From positions 10,150,254 through 10,214,253 of the forward strand of contig NC_089826.1 in assembly GCF_035046505.1 (NCBI RefSeq): 64,000 nt of DNA, in the 5' to 3' direction. This stretch comes from Tiliqua scincoides (Eukaryota > Chordata > Lepidosauria > Squamata > Scincidae). The translations under genes and the position numbers were made by a program. Under the pieces are notes generated by a model that had not been told where the DNA came from, did not search any database, and saw only the letters and a list, made by a program, of their open reading frames with translations. This document shows positions 36,511-47,749 of the stretch, piece after piece (position 1 is the first letter of the stretch; the number at the start of each line of letters is the position of its first letter).

Positions 36511-37138
36511 TGTCAACCAGATGGGCCTTCTCTACACGTTTGCGGATACCTTCAAAAAATTTCCCAAAAGACTAATGAGGCAACCCTTCCATTTGCAGAA
36601 GCTGCGCTGCTTTTTCCTCAGCAAAGCTTCTTTGTTCTTCTATCTATCGGTTTACCATTTCAGACAGACAGCCCATAATAATATAGCTCATCCTGCAAAC
36701 AACGGCCGAGTGTCATTGGGACTGAATGAAGAGTGGTGTACCAGATGCAACTTTGCATCAATCCAAACATGGCCTTGACATCAGAAGCGCTTTGAGTGTA
36801 CAATATCAGCACTCTGAAGAGTGACACGCACTGCATGAAAAGTGTGGCGTTTTGCTAGAAGAGGCTGTTTCTGCACAATGGAATCAAGTCCAGGCAGCCT
36901 GTTCCCTGTTTAGTGTGGCATCTTCCTAAGAAAAGGCAAGTCCATTTTCCTGAGAAAATGCATGTCGCTACCAGTCAGAAGTATGCACCAGTTATGTCCA
37001 TTAACCATTCTCTTCCTCTCAGCCAGAAACCAAAAAACTAGCAATTGCAGCAATGCTGGGGAACAGAAACTTGTCACTTGACTTTGCCTTTGCTCATCAT
37101 TTTGGGCTTGAAACAGCCATGCTGCCCAACTGAGAGAA
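36511..37138. other. unassigned DNA between the two family C elements
   Basis: No repeat or gene recognised. Confidence 0.5.
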
Positions 37139-37312
37139 CTATCCAGGCCTGCAATGCAATTGGCAGGCATGTGCTTTAGCCAGGTCCAGTGGCGTGGGCA
37201 TGGTTTTGCTCCCACCGACCAGATGACTCCGAAAGGGAGGAGGGAAAGCCACTTGCACAGCACATTCAGGCACCTGCAAAACTTAGTGCTTTGCCTCCCC
37301 TCTAGCTATGCC
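37139..37312. mobile_element. family C MITE with its captured flank
   Basis: 37139-37186 matches 36240-36288 with two differences seen. The MITE itself (from ~37187, cagtggcgtgggcatgg) lacks most of its left arm and ends tctagctatgccactt. The target duplication is probably gccaggtc/gccaggcc (7 of 8). The right arm is subtype B. Confidence 0.72.
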
Positions 37313-37319
37313 ACTTGCC

Positions 37320-38066
37320 AGGCCTCTCCCACATCTTGGGACTGGAAATTTTTGTTAGGCACAGCTAAGAACATTTTAACAGTTTTTTGAAAAAAACAAA
37401 ACAAAACATGTGAACATGTGAAAAAAAAAACACATATAAGTCTTTTTGAAAAAGTGAGCTATAAATTGCTAAATTAAAATTAAGTGAGGATGTTATGCAA
37501 GTCCCTTGTAAACGACACCCACCCACAAAATACTAACATCATAAAAATCTGCCAGGCAGAGGGTCAGAGCAAATGAATGGTGGGGGTTGAACTGGGTTCC
37601 TTCTGGATGTTAAAAGCTGCCTCAGCAGAAATGTCGAGCAAGGGAGGCTAATGAAGATAGAGAATTCACTCTGGCAACTCAGAAATTAGATTCAGCAGAT
37701 TATTTTTCAGGGCCTGACCAACACTCTCTCTCTCTTTCTCTTCTGAACTGAATCACCATATATAAAGCTGTAGGAAAAACCACCAACCCCTACTTTACAT
37801 AGAATTAAAAATAATAATAATTGTGATCAGAGGTTGTGTTCATAAGAGAGACTTGCATCAATCCAAGTGCAAGAGCAAGCAACATAAATTGAGATGTTGC
37901 ATTGCCTACATCTTGGCTGTGTGCTGTCATATTAAAACATTAGGGTTTTCACACTCTTGACTGAATCATTTCCCCAGGTTTCAAGGGTCAGAAAGATGCA
38001 CTCCCAAGTTAGAGAGCATGTGCCATTCTTTTGTCATTGATCTATCCAGCTCAGTATTGCCTACAC
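37320..38066. other. unassigned DNA
   Basis: A-rich runs lie at 37385-37432. Otherwise nothing recognised. Confidence 0.5.
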
Positions 38067-38368
38067 CAGTGGTTCTCAAACTTTGGGCACTGGGACTCAG
38101 ATTTTAGAATGAGAATCTGTCAAGACCCACCGGAAGTGACATCATCAAGCAGGAAAGTTTTTAACAATCCTAGGCTGCAATCCTAGTCACACTTACCCAG
38201 GAAGAAAAGCATAAACATAGTCGCTTGTTAAAAGTACAGATGTGTAACATTTCCCCAAATGCAGTTACATACCATAGTAACATCAAGTCTAGTGCATTAA
38301 AAATAAAATATTGAAATGAATGGGGACTCACCTGGAATTGGCCCCAACCCACAGTCTGAGAAACACTG
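38067..38368 (-). mobile_element. hAT MITE family A, 302 bp
   Basis: Starts cagtggttctcaaactttgg and ends agtctgagaaacactg. The flanks gcctacac/gtctatac match at 6 of 8. Confidence 0.82.
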
Positions 38369-38376
38369 GTCTATAC

Positions 38377-39144
38377 TCTACAGCTTTTTCAACCCATGAT
38401 ACTCAAACCACAGGTGGTACTTCAGGTGGTGTACAGTGGTACTTATAAATGCCCAGGTCCTGCCACCAGGCAATAAGACTAGCAATGCAATATGACAGAC
38501 AGCAGTAGGAGGTTCAGCTTGGTGGGCAGAGCTCCAGTATGCACATTTTGCATGCTTGAAAAAGCCCCCCTGTCCACCCTGAGGTTCTTACCAGTCTTTA
38601 TTACACTATGTCTGGTTGCCAAATCCAGAAGTAACTGGTGATGACATCATCATCACCAGCTCTTTCTGTTGGGACTTCTAATAGGTGGACAGTGATACCT
38701 AAAAAGGGGTACAGTGAGTGACAAATGTTGAGGAACTGGCAGCAATTCTCCAGGATTTCAAACAGGTGGTCATTCTCAACCCTAGTTGGTGATCTCTGAG
38801 AATCACCCCGGAATCTTCTAGATGCAAATAACTTGCTGTTTTGCCAAATTCCCAGTCCTAGCTTTGTCTAGCAAACCTATGCCCACTTTAAGCTAATTAG
38901 TTCCCCTATGTGTTCCCCAACAATGGCCCTAGTTCTGCACTGCTGGACCCCACCACCACGGTAGCTTGCCTGTTCAACCTGCAGAGAGCCTCCTTCCTCC
39001 CCTCTCCAGCCAGCAGCTTCTCCAATCATCACAGTAACAACTTGGTCCTCAGCACACCTTGGGAGTGGCAGCCACACATCAAACTCCAGTGTCTCCAGTA
39101 GTTTCTGTTCCAGCAATCCTCAGAAGGCCATTCACCCATCTATC
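38377..39144. other. unassigned DNA
   Basis: Nothing recognised. Confidence 0.45.
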
Positions 39145-39152
39145 CATTAGTC

Positions 39153-39359
39153 CAGTGATTTTCAACATTTCATCTCATGGCACACTGACAAGGGACTAAA
39201 ATGGTCAAGGCACACCACCAGGTTTTTGACCATTGGCAAGGCACACCATGCTGCCAGTGGAGGCTCACATCTCCCATTGACCTATTAAAAAATGATCTTC
39301 CCCCAAATTCCTGTGGCACACCTGTGGACCACTCATGGCACAGTGGTTGAAAATGGCTG
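39153..39359. mobile_element. hAT element family H, 207 bp
   Basis: Starts cagtgattttcaacatttca and ends ggttgaaaatggctg. A perfect target duplication, cattagtc, lies at 39145-39152 and 39360-39367. The phrases 'catggcacac' and 'tggcacacc' inside are shared with the longer relative at 54104. Confidence 0.9.
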
Positions 39360-39367
39360 CATTAGTC

Positions 39368-39907
39368 AGTTCCCCAATCCATCAGTTTAGCACACTCTCT
39401 CTCCTTCAAACTCCTTCCTTCTGCTCCCTCAATCTTTCAAAGCTCCTTCCTTTTATACCCACCAAACTCTTCCTTCTCCAGGTGCCACTTTTAACCCTTA
39501 ATGACCTGGTTGCCTCTAGTGGCTGCAGCTGTGCAGCTCACCCACTGCTAGTTAGAGCCCTGGGGTTAACCCTTTGCTTGCCTACCAGAGCAAGGGCCCA
39601 CTGTTAACACTACACCCTATCTCCTCAAGGGATCTTGCACATTTCCATTACACTTGCTCTAACACTGAGCTACAGCCTCTCTCATCCCCTTGCACCTTCT
39701 ATCTATTAGTGCTGGACTCCATATTTTTCTTCCCCCTGCCTGTTCAAAGGATCAGAAATGGATGTACAGTATTCATCAATCTATTCGCACAACCATGCAT
39801 ATTTGATAAGCTTACTTTTCAAATAAACACCATTAAAATCAAAACATTGGCATCTCCTCCTTACCTAGTACATCAAGGACATTCAAAAGTTTATTTATTG
39901 AATAATA
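39368..39907. other. unassigned DNA
   Basis: Nothing recognised. Confidence 0.5.
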
Positions 39908-39915
39908 GGTTAGGG

Positions 39916-40318
39916 CAGTGGTTCCCAAACTTTTTAGCACCAGGACCCACTTTTTAAAATGACACTCTCTTGGGACCCACCCAGGTTTACCAGACTTTTT
40001 TCGAAAAGGAGATCTAGAAACAATATTTTATTTATTTATAATAACTAGAAAAAGACCCTCAAACATTTATTTCCCTATATTTACATATGCCTGCAAACTG
40101 CAGGAGCTCAGCTCCTTGCAGGGCAGTTAGCATTTATCTTGCAAACTGCAGGAGCTGAGCTCTTTGCAGGGTAATTAGCAGCTACAGTATCTGATTTTTC
40201 AACAGCCCCAGGACTTGAGCTAGTTAATTATCTGGTCTTTCCATTACCTTTTGGTGGCCCACTAAAAATCAAGTCACGACCCACCAGTGGGTCCTGACCC
40301 ACAGTTTGGGAACCACTG
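39916..40318. mobile_element. hAT MITE family I, 403 bp
   Basis: Starts cagtggttcccaaacttttt and ends cagtttgggaaccactg. A perfect target duplication, ggttaggg, lies at 39908-39915 and 40319-40326. The interior carries two copies of gcaaactgcaggagct. It is related to family A at the ends only. Confidence 0.93.
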
Positions 40319-40326
40319 GGTTAGGG

Positions 40327-40904
40327 ACAAAAAAGGAGTGCGGGAGGTGGACAGGGGAGGAAAGTGTGTGAACAGAGGTGCGTGTCCCCATCAATCTGCC
40401 TCTGTCAGATTCAGGTAGCCTTGTTCAGTCTTTTAGATTAGGACATTATTTTTTGTTTTGTTTAATTTTAAATAAAACAGTCCAATGATGTCTATTCTTG
40501 CGGCATAATCCCAACATGCTGCTTCTCCAATCTAAATCAGCTTCTCCTCCTCACAGCTGCTATTTGCTCCATAGGGAAAAATAGTGGTCTGATCTACGTA
40601 ACTGTACTCCCCCCCCCCCCCAGCAAATTGCAGCAGGGGATGGGGGTGGCATTTAGACTAGGAAAACAGAGTGGGGATAAAGGATCCCACAAGTCTCACA
40701 TTGCGTCTTCAGTCATATTAGTAGCCCCACCCCACCTCCTTTGTGAAAAAGGAAAAGTCAGGAAGACTGGCACAATTGGATCTCCCAGTATAACCAGTAG
40801 TTTGGCCCTTATATGTGGAAAGCATGTGCTCTGTGTGACCTCCATCCTGGACCCTGTGCATCAGGTTAATTTGTATTCCACAAAGCTTTCCCAGACCTCG
40901 CTCC
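40327..40904. other. unassigned DNA with a C-run
   Basis: Poly-C at about 40609-40621. No gene recognised. Confidence 0.5.
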
Positions 40905-41300
40905 TTCCTATTATTATTATTATTATTATTAAACTTTATTTATATGCCACCCTTCTCCCCAAAGGGACCCAGGGCGGCTCACAACATATTAAAAACAGAT
41001 TTAAAACATAATTTAACCACAAATAAAAACATATTAAAAACACATTAACATATACCCATAAAAACCATAGTCAGATAAAAGGTCAGATAAAAAGAGCAAA
41101 ACGTAGCAAATCAGAGGAATCAGGCCTGTAAAAATACTAAAAAGATACAGAAAAGATGTTTAAAAAGGCCATGCACTCAGAAGGCTTCTTTAAACAAAAA
41201 TGTCTTCAGGCCTCGCCGAAGGGCCTCAAGAGAGGAAGCCATTCTCAAGTCAAGGGGAAGGGAATTCCATAATGTTGGAATTCCTACCCAAATGTCTTCC
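40905..41300 (-). mobile_element. L2 LINE 3' end
   Basis: The minus strand ends in a (TAA)n run (40908-40931), preceded by the 3' UTR (agggaccc, ggcggctcacaac in plus) and the end of ORF2, collinear with 55929-56250. Abutting the 5' border (41282-41325), three short direct units of cttcctacccaa form a micro-tandem. Confidence 0.8.
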
Positions 41301-41329
41301 TACCCAATGTCTTCCTACCCAAATCCACA

Positions 41330-41848
41330 CCAGTTTTGAGCCGATTTCCCTGGCAGTAGGATCCCAACTAGTATTCATGTTTGGGCTATTTCAAGTGGCA
41401 GCTTATATTTACAACAGGATTGATGAATCCTTCACTAAAGCTCTTGTTGTTGAGACTGTACTTTATTCACAGTAAACTGGGCTGGGTGTAACATTATGTG
41501 TCGTCGTAATTAGTCCACTTTCTGCAGAGGCCCCCAGTTTGAGATCAAGGGAAGAACGCCAAGTGGCTATCAATAAATTAAAGCTGCTACAAGACTGCAG
41601 TGCTGTCCCTTCTCTTTATTCACTGCTAAAAACTCTATATTTAGCACATGTATAAAGTCCAAACCTATTTATCAAAGAGTCCACCTGCCTGAGCTTTTTC
41701 CTGGTGGAGCTCCCTGTTTCTTAAAGCCACTTCGTTAAAGGCCGAAAGTCAACAGGTGAGTCTTTTCCAGTATGGAGCTGCTAAATGGGAAGGCATTTGC
41801 TAGGATTTATTTTTTTTAACGGCTTCCTTGATTTGCAAATTATCAGCT
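41330..41848. other. unassigned DNA
   Basis: Nothing recognised. Confidence 0.5.
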
Positions 41849-41849
41849 A

Positions 41850-42049
41850 AGGGCCCAATCCTATTCAATTTTCCAGCACCCACAACCACAATGGGTGGGG
41901 GTGCAACCACAATGCAACCCCAAGGTAAGGGAACACATGTTCCCATACCTTAAGGAGGCCTCTGTGACTGCTGCCCCACCACAAGATGCAGTGCATGCCC
42001 CATTGGCACAGTTGCACTGGCACAGGAAAATTGGATAGGATTTGGCCCT
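41850..42049. repeat. MITE with ~25-bp inverted termini, family K
   Basis: The left end agggcccaatcctattcaat is mirrored by the right end attggataggatttggccct, and ttttcc/ggaaaa continues the pairing. 200 bp. A target duplication could not be fixed. Confidence 0.65.
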
Positions 42050-42961
42050 AAGTTGTTGATTTTATTTCAAAACATTCCTATATATGCTGTTCTTCCATTT
42101 TTTAGGAACTCAAAGCAGTTAACAGAAGAGCTATACAATGCAATATTGAAGTAAAATAATACAATCATAGAACTAATAATTGCCCAAAGCCCTTTTTTTA
42201 AAGAGCCAGAAGCAAATCATGATGGATGTAGTGAGAATATGAGCCTCCCTTAGGAGGGAGAGGAGGGAGAGAACTTAGGAGGGAAAGAACTAAAGCCACA
42301 ACTGAAGAGCCCAGAATCAATGTGAGCAAAAGCCTCCCAACAGTGTCAGCGCCAGGTTGTGGGGGCTCTGGGCCAATGTCCGGCACTGAGCCCACCATGG
42401 TATGTTGTATCCTCCCCACCAGCCAACCAGAATCTATCCAGATTCTAAGCTGACTTGAGCCAGACATTGGAAAAGGATAGCCATTTAACCACATAGTCAG
42501 TACATCATGGAAATACACTTGCGGCCCAATCCTGAGCTGGAGCAGCGCCAGTGGCCAGCGCACTGCTCCAGCAAACCACTATTGCAAAAGTGCCATAAGA
42601 CACTCATGTGCCGGTGGAGAGGACAAGGCGCCAATGTTGGGCCTCAGTGCCCGGAAAACATTGAAGAGGAGCATTGAAGTAAGTGCTACTGCTGGCTGCA
42701 CGAGAGGCTTTTCAGGATGGGGGGAAGGTGGGAGAAAGGCAGGGAGGGGGTGGAACTGGGCAGAGGGAGGGTGAGGCAGAGGAAGGATTGGGCCCAGGAG
42801 GAGGAGCGGAGACAGCAGCAGATGCTGCTGCTGCCACATCCTATGGCCCCCTCCTAGCCTGCAGAGCCCTATAAGCGTCTCCTCGGTTGTCTGCACCAAC
42901 AAAAGCTGGCGCAGCTCCAAGGAGACCCATTGAAGGAATGCGATGATTACAAGATTAAGTG
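42050..42961. other. unassigned DNA, GC-rich in the second half
   Basis: 42524-42920 opens gcggcccaatcctgagctgg, like a family K-type end, but no mirrored end was confirmed. The opposed frames there are compositional. Confidence 0.4.
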
Positions 42962-42969
42962 ATGCCCAT

Positions 42970-44306
42970 CAGTGGCGTCACTAGAGTTTGCGTCACCCGG
43001 TGCGGGAGGCCAGCGCGTCACCCCCATGCAGTGGGCGGGGCAACACTCCAGGTGGTGGGCGTGGGGATCTACCTTTGCCCCGCCCCCACTGGATTTTTGG
43101 CTGTACCTTTTGATAGAATAAAGATATTTCAGCGCAGTTTGTTTCATCGCATTCTGCATGAAATTACGCATTGATTGATATATAACATGATGGTATTATT
43201 TTTGCAAACTGTGATTTTAGTCATTAGTGGTGTCACCTAACCCCAGGGTGTCAACTTACTAACATCTTATTGGAGCAGTTCTCAAACTTTTAGCACTGGG
43301 ACCCACTTTTCAGAATGACAATCTTTTTAGAATGACAGAACCAATCACAAAGCAAATTAAAATAAATGGTTATAAATAATTAAAGTAAAACAAATAATTA
43401 AATAAAGGGAAGCCAGCCCTGTTCCACCAAGTAAATTTTCTATGTAGCCTGCCTGCAATAACACCCCCCCCCCAAAAGAATCAGTAAGATTTTCACCCCT
43501 ACTCAGTACCCAGTTCAATTTAAGTTTTTATATTTCAAGCATATCACTATCAGGACCCACCTGGCTTTACAAGTCTGAGAGCCCAAGCCTATGCCTGTCT
43601 ACTCAGAAGTAAGTCCCATTATAGTCAGTGGGGCTTACTCCCAGGAAAGTGGACAGGATTGTAGCCTAAAACAGAAAAAGAGTCACCTTACCTTGTCAAG
43701 CCTCTGTTTCATTCTTTTTATGCGGGGCGGGGGGCTGCCTTCTGGAGCATTTGTTGAGTTCCAGTAGCATCAAATCAGGACCATTCTGGTGGCCTCACAT
43801 TTCCCTTTTCCTGACCTGCCCAGGAGCAAAGGTGCGTTTGCTTGCTCATGAGTAAACGCGACCATGTGGCTTAGTTTCGCTTTCCATAGGGCTCAATACA
43901 TTCTCCAGCTTGGAGGGAGGGACCTCCTTCTCGGATGTTTTTTGGGGCCTACATTTATTGGATCAGGACCATTCTGGTGTCACTGGATTCCTCTCAGCCT
44001 GCCCTTTCTAAGCCTGCACTGTCTAAGGATTAAGGCAAGTTCACCTACTCGCGAGTAAACACGCGATACGGCTTGGTTTCACTTTCCATAGGGCTCCATG
44101 CATTTTTTGTTCTCCGGTTTTTTGGCCATAACCTTTGATAGAAAGGAGATATTTCACTCTGGTTTGTTGCATTGTGTTCCGCTGGGAATTCCGCATCCGA
44201 CGGTATATAACATGATGGGGTTACTCCTAACCACTGTGATTTTAGCACTTCACCCCCCCAGTGCGCATCACCCAGTGCGGCCCGCACTCCTATAGCGACA
44301 CCACTG
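42970..44306 (+). mobile_element. hAT element family D, 1337 bp
   Basis: Starts cagtggcgtcactagagttt and ends tatagcgacaccactg. A perfect 8-bp duplication, atgcccat, lies at 42962-42969 and 44307-44314. It contains two direct copies of a ~100-bp segment (near 43095-43200 and 44113-44220). A second internal duplication is marked by ctttccatagggctc at 43880 and 44082. A family A/I hAT start (43273, cagttctcaaactttt) and a family J palindrome lie inside. Confidence 0.9.
43580..43667. repeat. palindromic MITE, family J, nested in hAT D
   Basis: agcccaagcctatgcctgtc...tggacaggattgtagcct, with the mirrored centre. Confidence 0.7.
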
Positions 44307-44314
44307 ATGCCCAT

Positions 44315-45107
44315 TCCTGCGAACATGTCTAAGCGAATTTGTCAATAGCATGGTGGGGATTTCAGAATGATCAGCAGAATTTTCAATTCAGGATTCAGAA
44401 GTGACAGAACATCAATATTCAGCCAAAGTTCTGTGGGTTGCCTTTTATAAAAATGATGGTAGTGATTTGATTTGGCCTTCACCGACAATGTAGTCGTCTT
44501 CACAGCAGAGAAACAGCCTTTTCTGTGTCTTGGATGGTAGATCCGGACTGAGCTCCCCATGTCAACAACTCACCCCTTTCTCCAAAATTGGAAGCATCAT
44601 CCTTTGATAGTTACAAAACTCTTTCTGTAGTCCTCCCTCACTTCACAATCACAACTTCCCCGATCTCTCCACATTTGCAGACTGCAAACCATATGGTCTG
44701 GCAAATCCAAAGTCATGTTTGAAACATCAAACACGTGCAACTGAGAGACTAAAGCCCTCTTTTATCCAACACACAAAAGCAAATCCAAACAAAGAAACTA
44801 TCAAATGGAATTAGAGACCCTCATTAATTCATTCTCTGTTCTTCAGTGAGTACTAAATGCTTCCCGACACTGGCTTGATGATGCTGAAGTCTTTGCACTG
44901 GAGGATGTAGAGGCTGCCAGAGGAACCAGCTAATTTTAGCATTGGCCCAGAGCTGATTGGCTGCGGCTGGGTTTTGAAAGGGCTTTTGAGCCACAGCATG
45001 TTTCTTTCAGGGATCAGAAGTGAGCATGGCGTGGGATGCCAAGAGCGGTGGGGGATGGTTTATCTTCATATCATTTGAAATGAAGAAATTTTTTTTTTAA
45101 TGTTCTC
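44315..45107. other. unassigned DNA
   Basis: Nothing recognised. A T-run lies at 45091-45099. Confidence 0.5.
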
Positions 45108-45578
45108 TAGCACATGCAACATGGTTAAAGGGGGGATATGGAGACATACAAAATTATACAGGAGATGGATAAAATGGGTCAGGGGATGCCCTTTTCTTTC
45201 TCACCGGAACCAGAGGACATTGAATGTTGGGGGAGTTAGGATAGACAAAAGAAAATATTTATTTACCCAGTATATAATTTGCCTGTGGAACTCCTTGCCA
45301 CAGGATGTGGTGATGGCACCTGGCCTAGACGCCTTTAAAAGGGGACTGGACAAGTTTCTGGAAGAAAAGTCCATCACAGATTTCAAGCCATGATGTGTAT
45401 GTGTAACCCCCTGATTTTATAAGTAGGCCACCCCAAAATGCCAGGTGCAAGGGGGGCACCAGGATGCAGGTCTTTTGTTATCTTGGGTGCTTCCTGAGGC
45501 ATCTGGTGGGCCACAGTGAGATACAGGAAGATGGACTAGATGGGCCTTTGGCTTGATCCAGTGGGGCTGTTCTTATGT
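45108..45578 (+). mobile_element. CR1-group LINE 3' fragment
   Basis: Frame 45100-45393 carries VRIDKRKYLFT, WNSLPQDVVMAPGLDAFKR and ends SITDFKP. The 3' UTR follows and ends ggggctgttcttatgttg. Confidence 0.88.
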
Positions 45579-47270
45579 TGGCTGGCAAGGCTTTGAGTTC
45601 TGTTTCCTTCTCAGTTCCCTTCTCCCCCACCCCACCAATTAAAAAGTGACCTGTTTTAGCATAGGGAGCTGCTGAAATCATCCCCTGGGTTATGCATGTT
45701 ATTTCTCAGGGCCATGTTCATCCATCATTCTGGATCTAGGGTTTGCTACTCTCCAAGGTTTTTCCTAGAACCTGGTTTTGTGCCATTGAGATGTGTTTCA
45801 GTTATAGAGGCAAGTGTTTCAGTTATAGAGGCAAGAGTTCTTTTGAGAATGTGGAGACTGCTTTTTTCCTCCCAGTTGGTGATCTAAGTTTCCACAGGAC
45901 CCACTTGGCAAAGTGTACAGCACCTTAGACTTCAGTCCCCATCATCTGTTACTTTAGAAACATGCCTCTAGGCAGCCCCCCCCCCAAAAAAAAATAAGGA
46001 TATATATTTATATTCTACCAAGCATGGATCCATACAGCAGAACTGGAAACTATTAGTGTAATAACACTTGAAATAATAATAACAACTATTTTTATTGTTT
46101 GAATAACTGTTCAAACAATAATAATTGAAATTAATAAAGTCAGCCTCAAAATGACACCCGGAGGTCCTTGAAGGATGAGCAGGATAAAAATGAAACTGGG
46201 AAAGTAATCTTAAGTACAGGCACAACTGGCTTGATAGGCCACTACAGAGAAGGCCCTGCTCCTTTAACCATGAGAGTGCAATCCTAATGTAGAGATTGGC
46301 TTGCGCAAGTCCCTTGCACCAGCCTACAAGTGTTGTGAATGTGCTGTAAAGCACATTTGCAACAACTTGTGAGGCAGGTAGGCCAGCGCAAGGAAGCATA
46401 CTGGCCTCTCAGTGCCAGATCCGGACTGGTTAAAATTAAATTTGTGCCTGCCTTGGAAGATCAGGATGATGTTGTTACAGCTGAGTGATAAACTCCAAAG
46501 CAAATGGAATTTCCTTTTCTTCTGCTCTTCCAAGTATCATGGGCTCCAGACAGAGAGCTCCAGACAGAGAGAGCCACCAGCACCATTGGGGAACGCAAGG
46601 GAGACTGGTAGTTCCAGGTACAAAGATATGATGGTTATTCACCAGAATTGTTAGCTTTTATTTTGATTTTAAGGTTGTCTTCCTCACACTGTGTGATTGT
46701 CTTACAAGCTCTGTCCAAGTTCCTGGTAAAGCATCTCAGCGCCACCTGCTGGCCCTGCAGTAATCAGTGCAGGTTAACTTAACCTTACTTTTGCCAAAGT
46801 CAATTCTTCTTACTCTTTTTCTTGTGCATTTGATTTGATCTTCTATTTCTTTTATTAAACTTTTAATAAAACCTTTTACATTTTTACTCTGAACCTGTCT
46901 AGCTTTGGGAAAAATCAGTGAATCTCCTCACGCTGCAAGCACTACTGTGAGAGTGGTTTTAATAGATACCCCTGAGGTTCAATATTGTCCCAGGAGGGGG
47001 TTTCTGCCACTCTGGCTAGCTTGGGCTGGTGGCAGCAGACTCAATTTACCAAGACTTTTCCCTGGTAAGCTGCATCTCCAAATAGAGAAGAGAGGGGAAC
47101 GGGGTAAGCGCTAAGAGCTACTGCCCTCGATCAGTGATCAGAAGGCAAGTGAGCCTTCAGTGGTCTCCTTGATGCAAAAGCAGGCTAAACAACAACAATT
47201 TAAAAAAAAAAAATCCTAGACAGCTTATTTCCCCTTGAAAGACTCACTACTCCAGTTATTCCTGCCACCT
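45579..47270. other. unassigned DNA with small tandem repeats
   Basis: 45794-45835 is two perfect 21-bp units (tgtttcagttatagaggcaa, then g). 46537-46572 holds two ~15-bp units of gctccagacagagag. An AATAAA lies near 46865. No gene recognised. Confidence 0.45.
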
Positions 47271-47281
47271 AGCAGAAGACA

Positions 47282-47738
47282 AAGGTCCATATAGTAAAAG
47301 CTATGGTTTTTCCAGGAGTTATGTATGGCTGTGAGAGCAGGAGGGCTGAGCGCCGAAGAATAGATGCTTTTGAATTATGGTGTTGGAGAAGACTTTTGAG
47401 AGTCCCCTGGACTGCAAGGAGATCAAATCAGTCAATCCTACTGGAAATCAACCCTGACTGTTCATTGGAAGGACAGATGATGAAGCTGAACCTTAAATAC
47501 TTTGGTCATCTCATGAGAAGGGAGGACTCTTTAGAAAAGACCCTGATGCTTGGAAAAATTGAAGGCAAAAGGACAAGGGGATGGCAGAGGATGAGATGGT
47601 TAGATAGTGTCACGGAGGCAATGAACATGAATTTGGACACACTCCAGAAGTTAGTGGTAGACAGGGGGGCCTGGTGTGCTGTTGTCCATGGGGTCACGAA
47701 GAGTCGGACGTGACTTAACGACTGAACAACAACAACAA
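47282..47738 (+). mobile_element. BovB LINE (RTE clade), 5'-truncated 3' end
   Basis: The ORF 3' end encodes KAMVFPGVMYGCES, RRIDAFELWCWRRLLRVPW, TARRSNQSILLEINPD, YFGHLMRREDSLEKTLML and GAWCAVVHGVTKSRT. This is a close match, from memory, to ruminant BovB. Relative to that protein about five residues are missing after CES, and CGA has become a stop after SRT. The 3' end is gacttaacgactgaac and (aac)n. An 11-bp target duplication, agcagaagaca, lies at 47271-47281 and 47739-47749. The frame is open throughout, suggesting a fairly young insertion. Confidence 0.95.
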
Positions 47739-47749
47739 AGCAGAAGACA

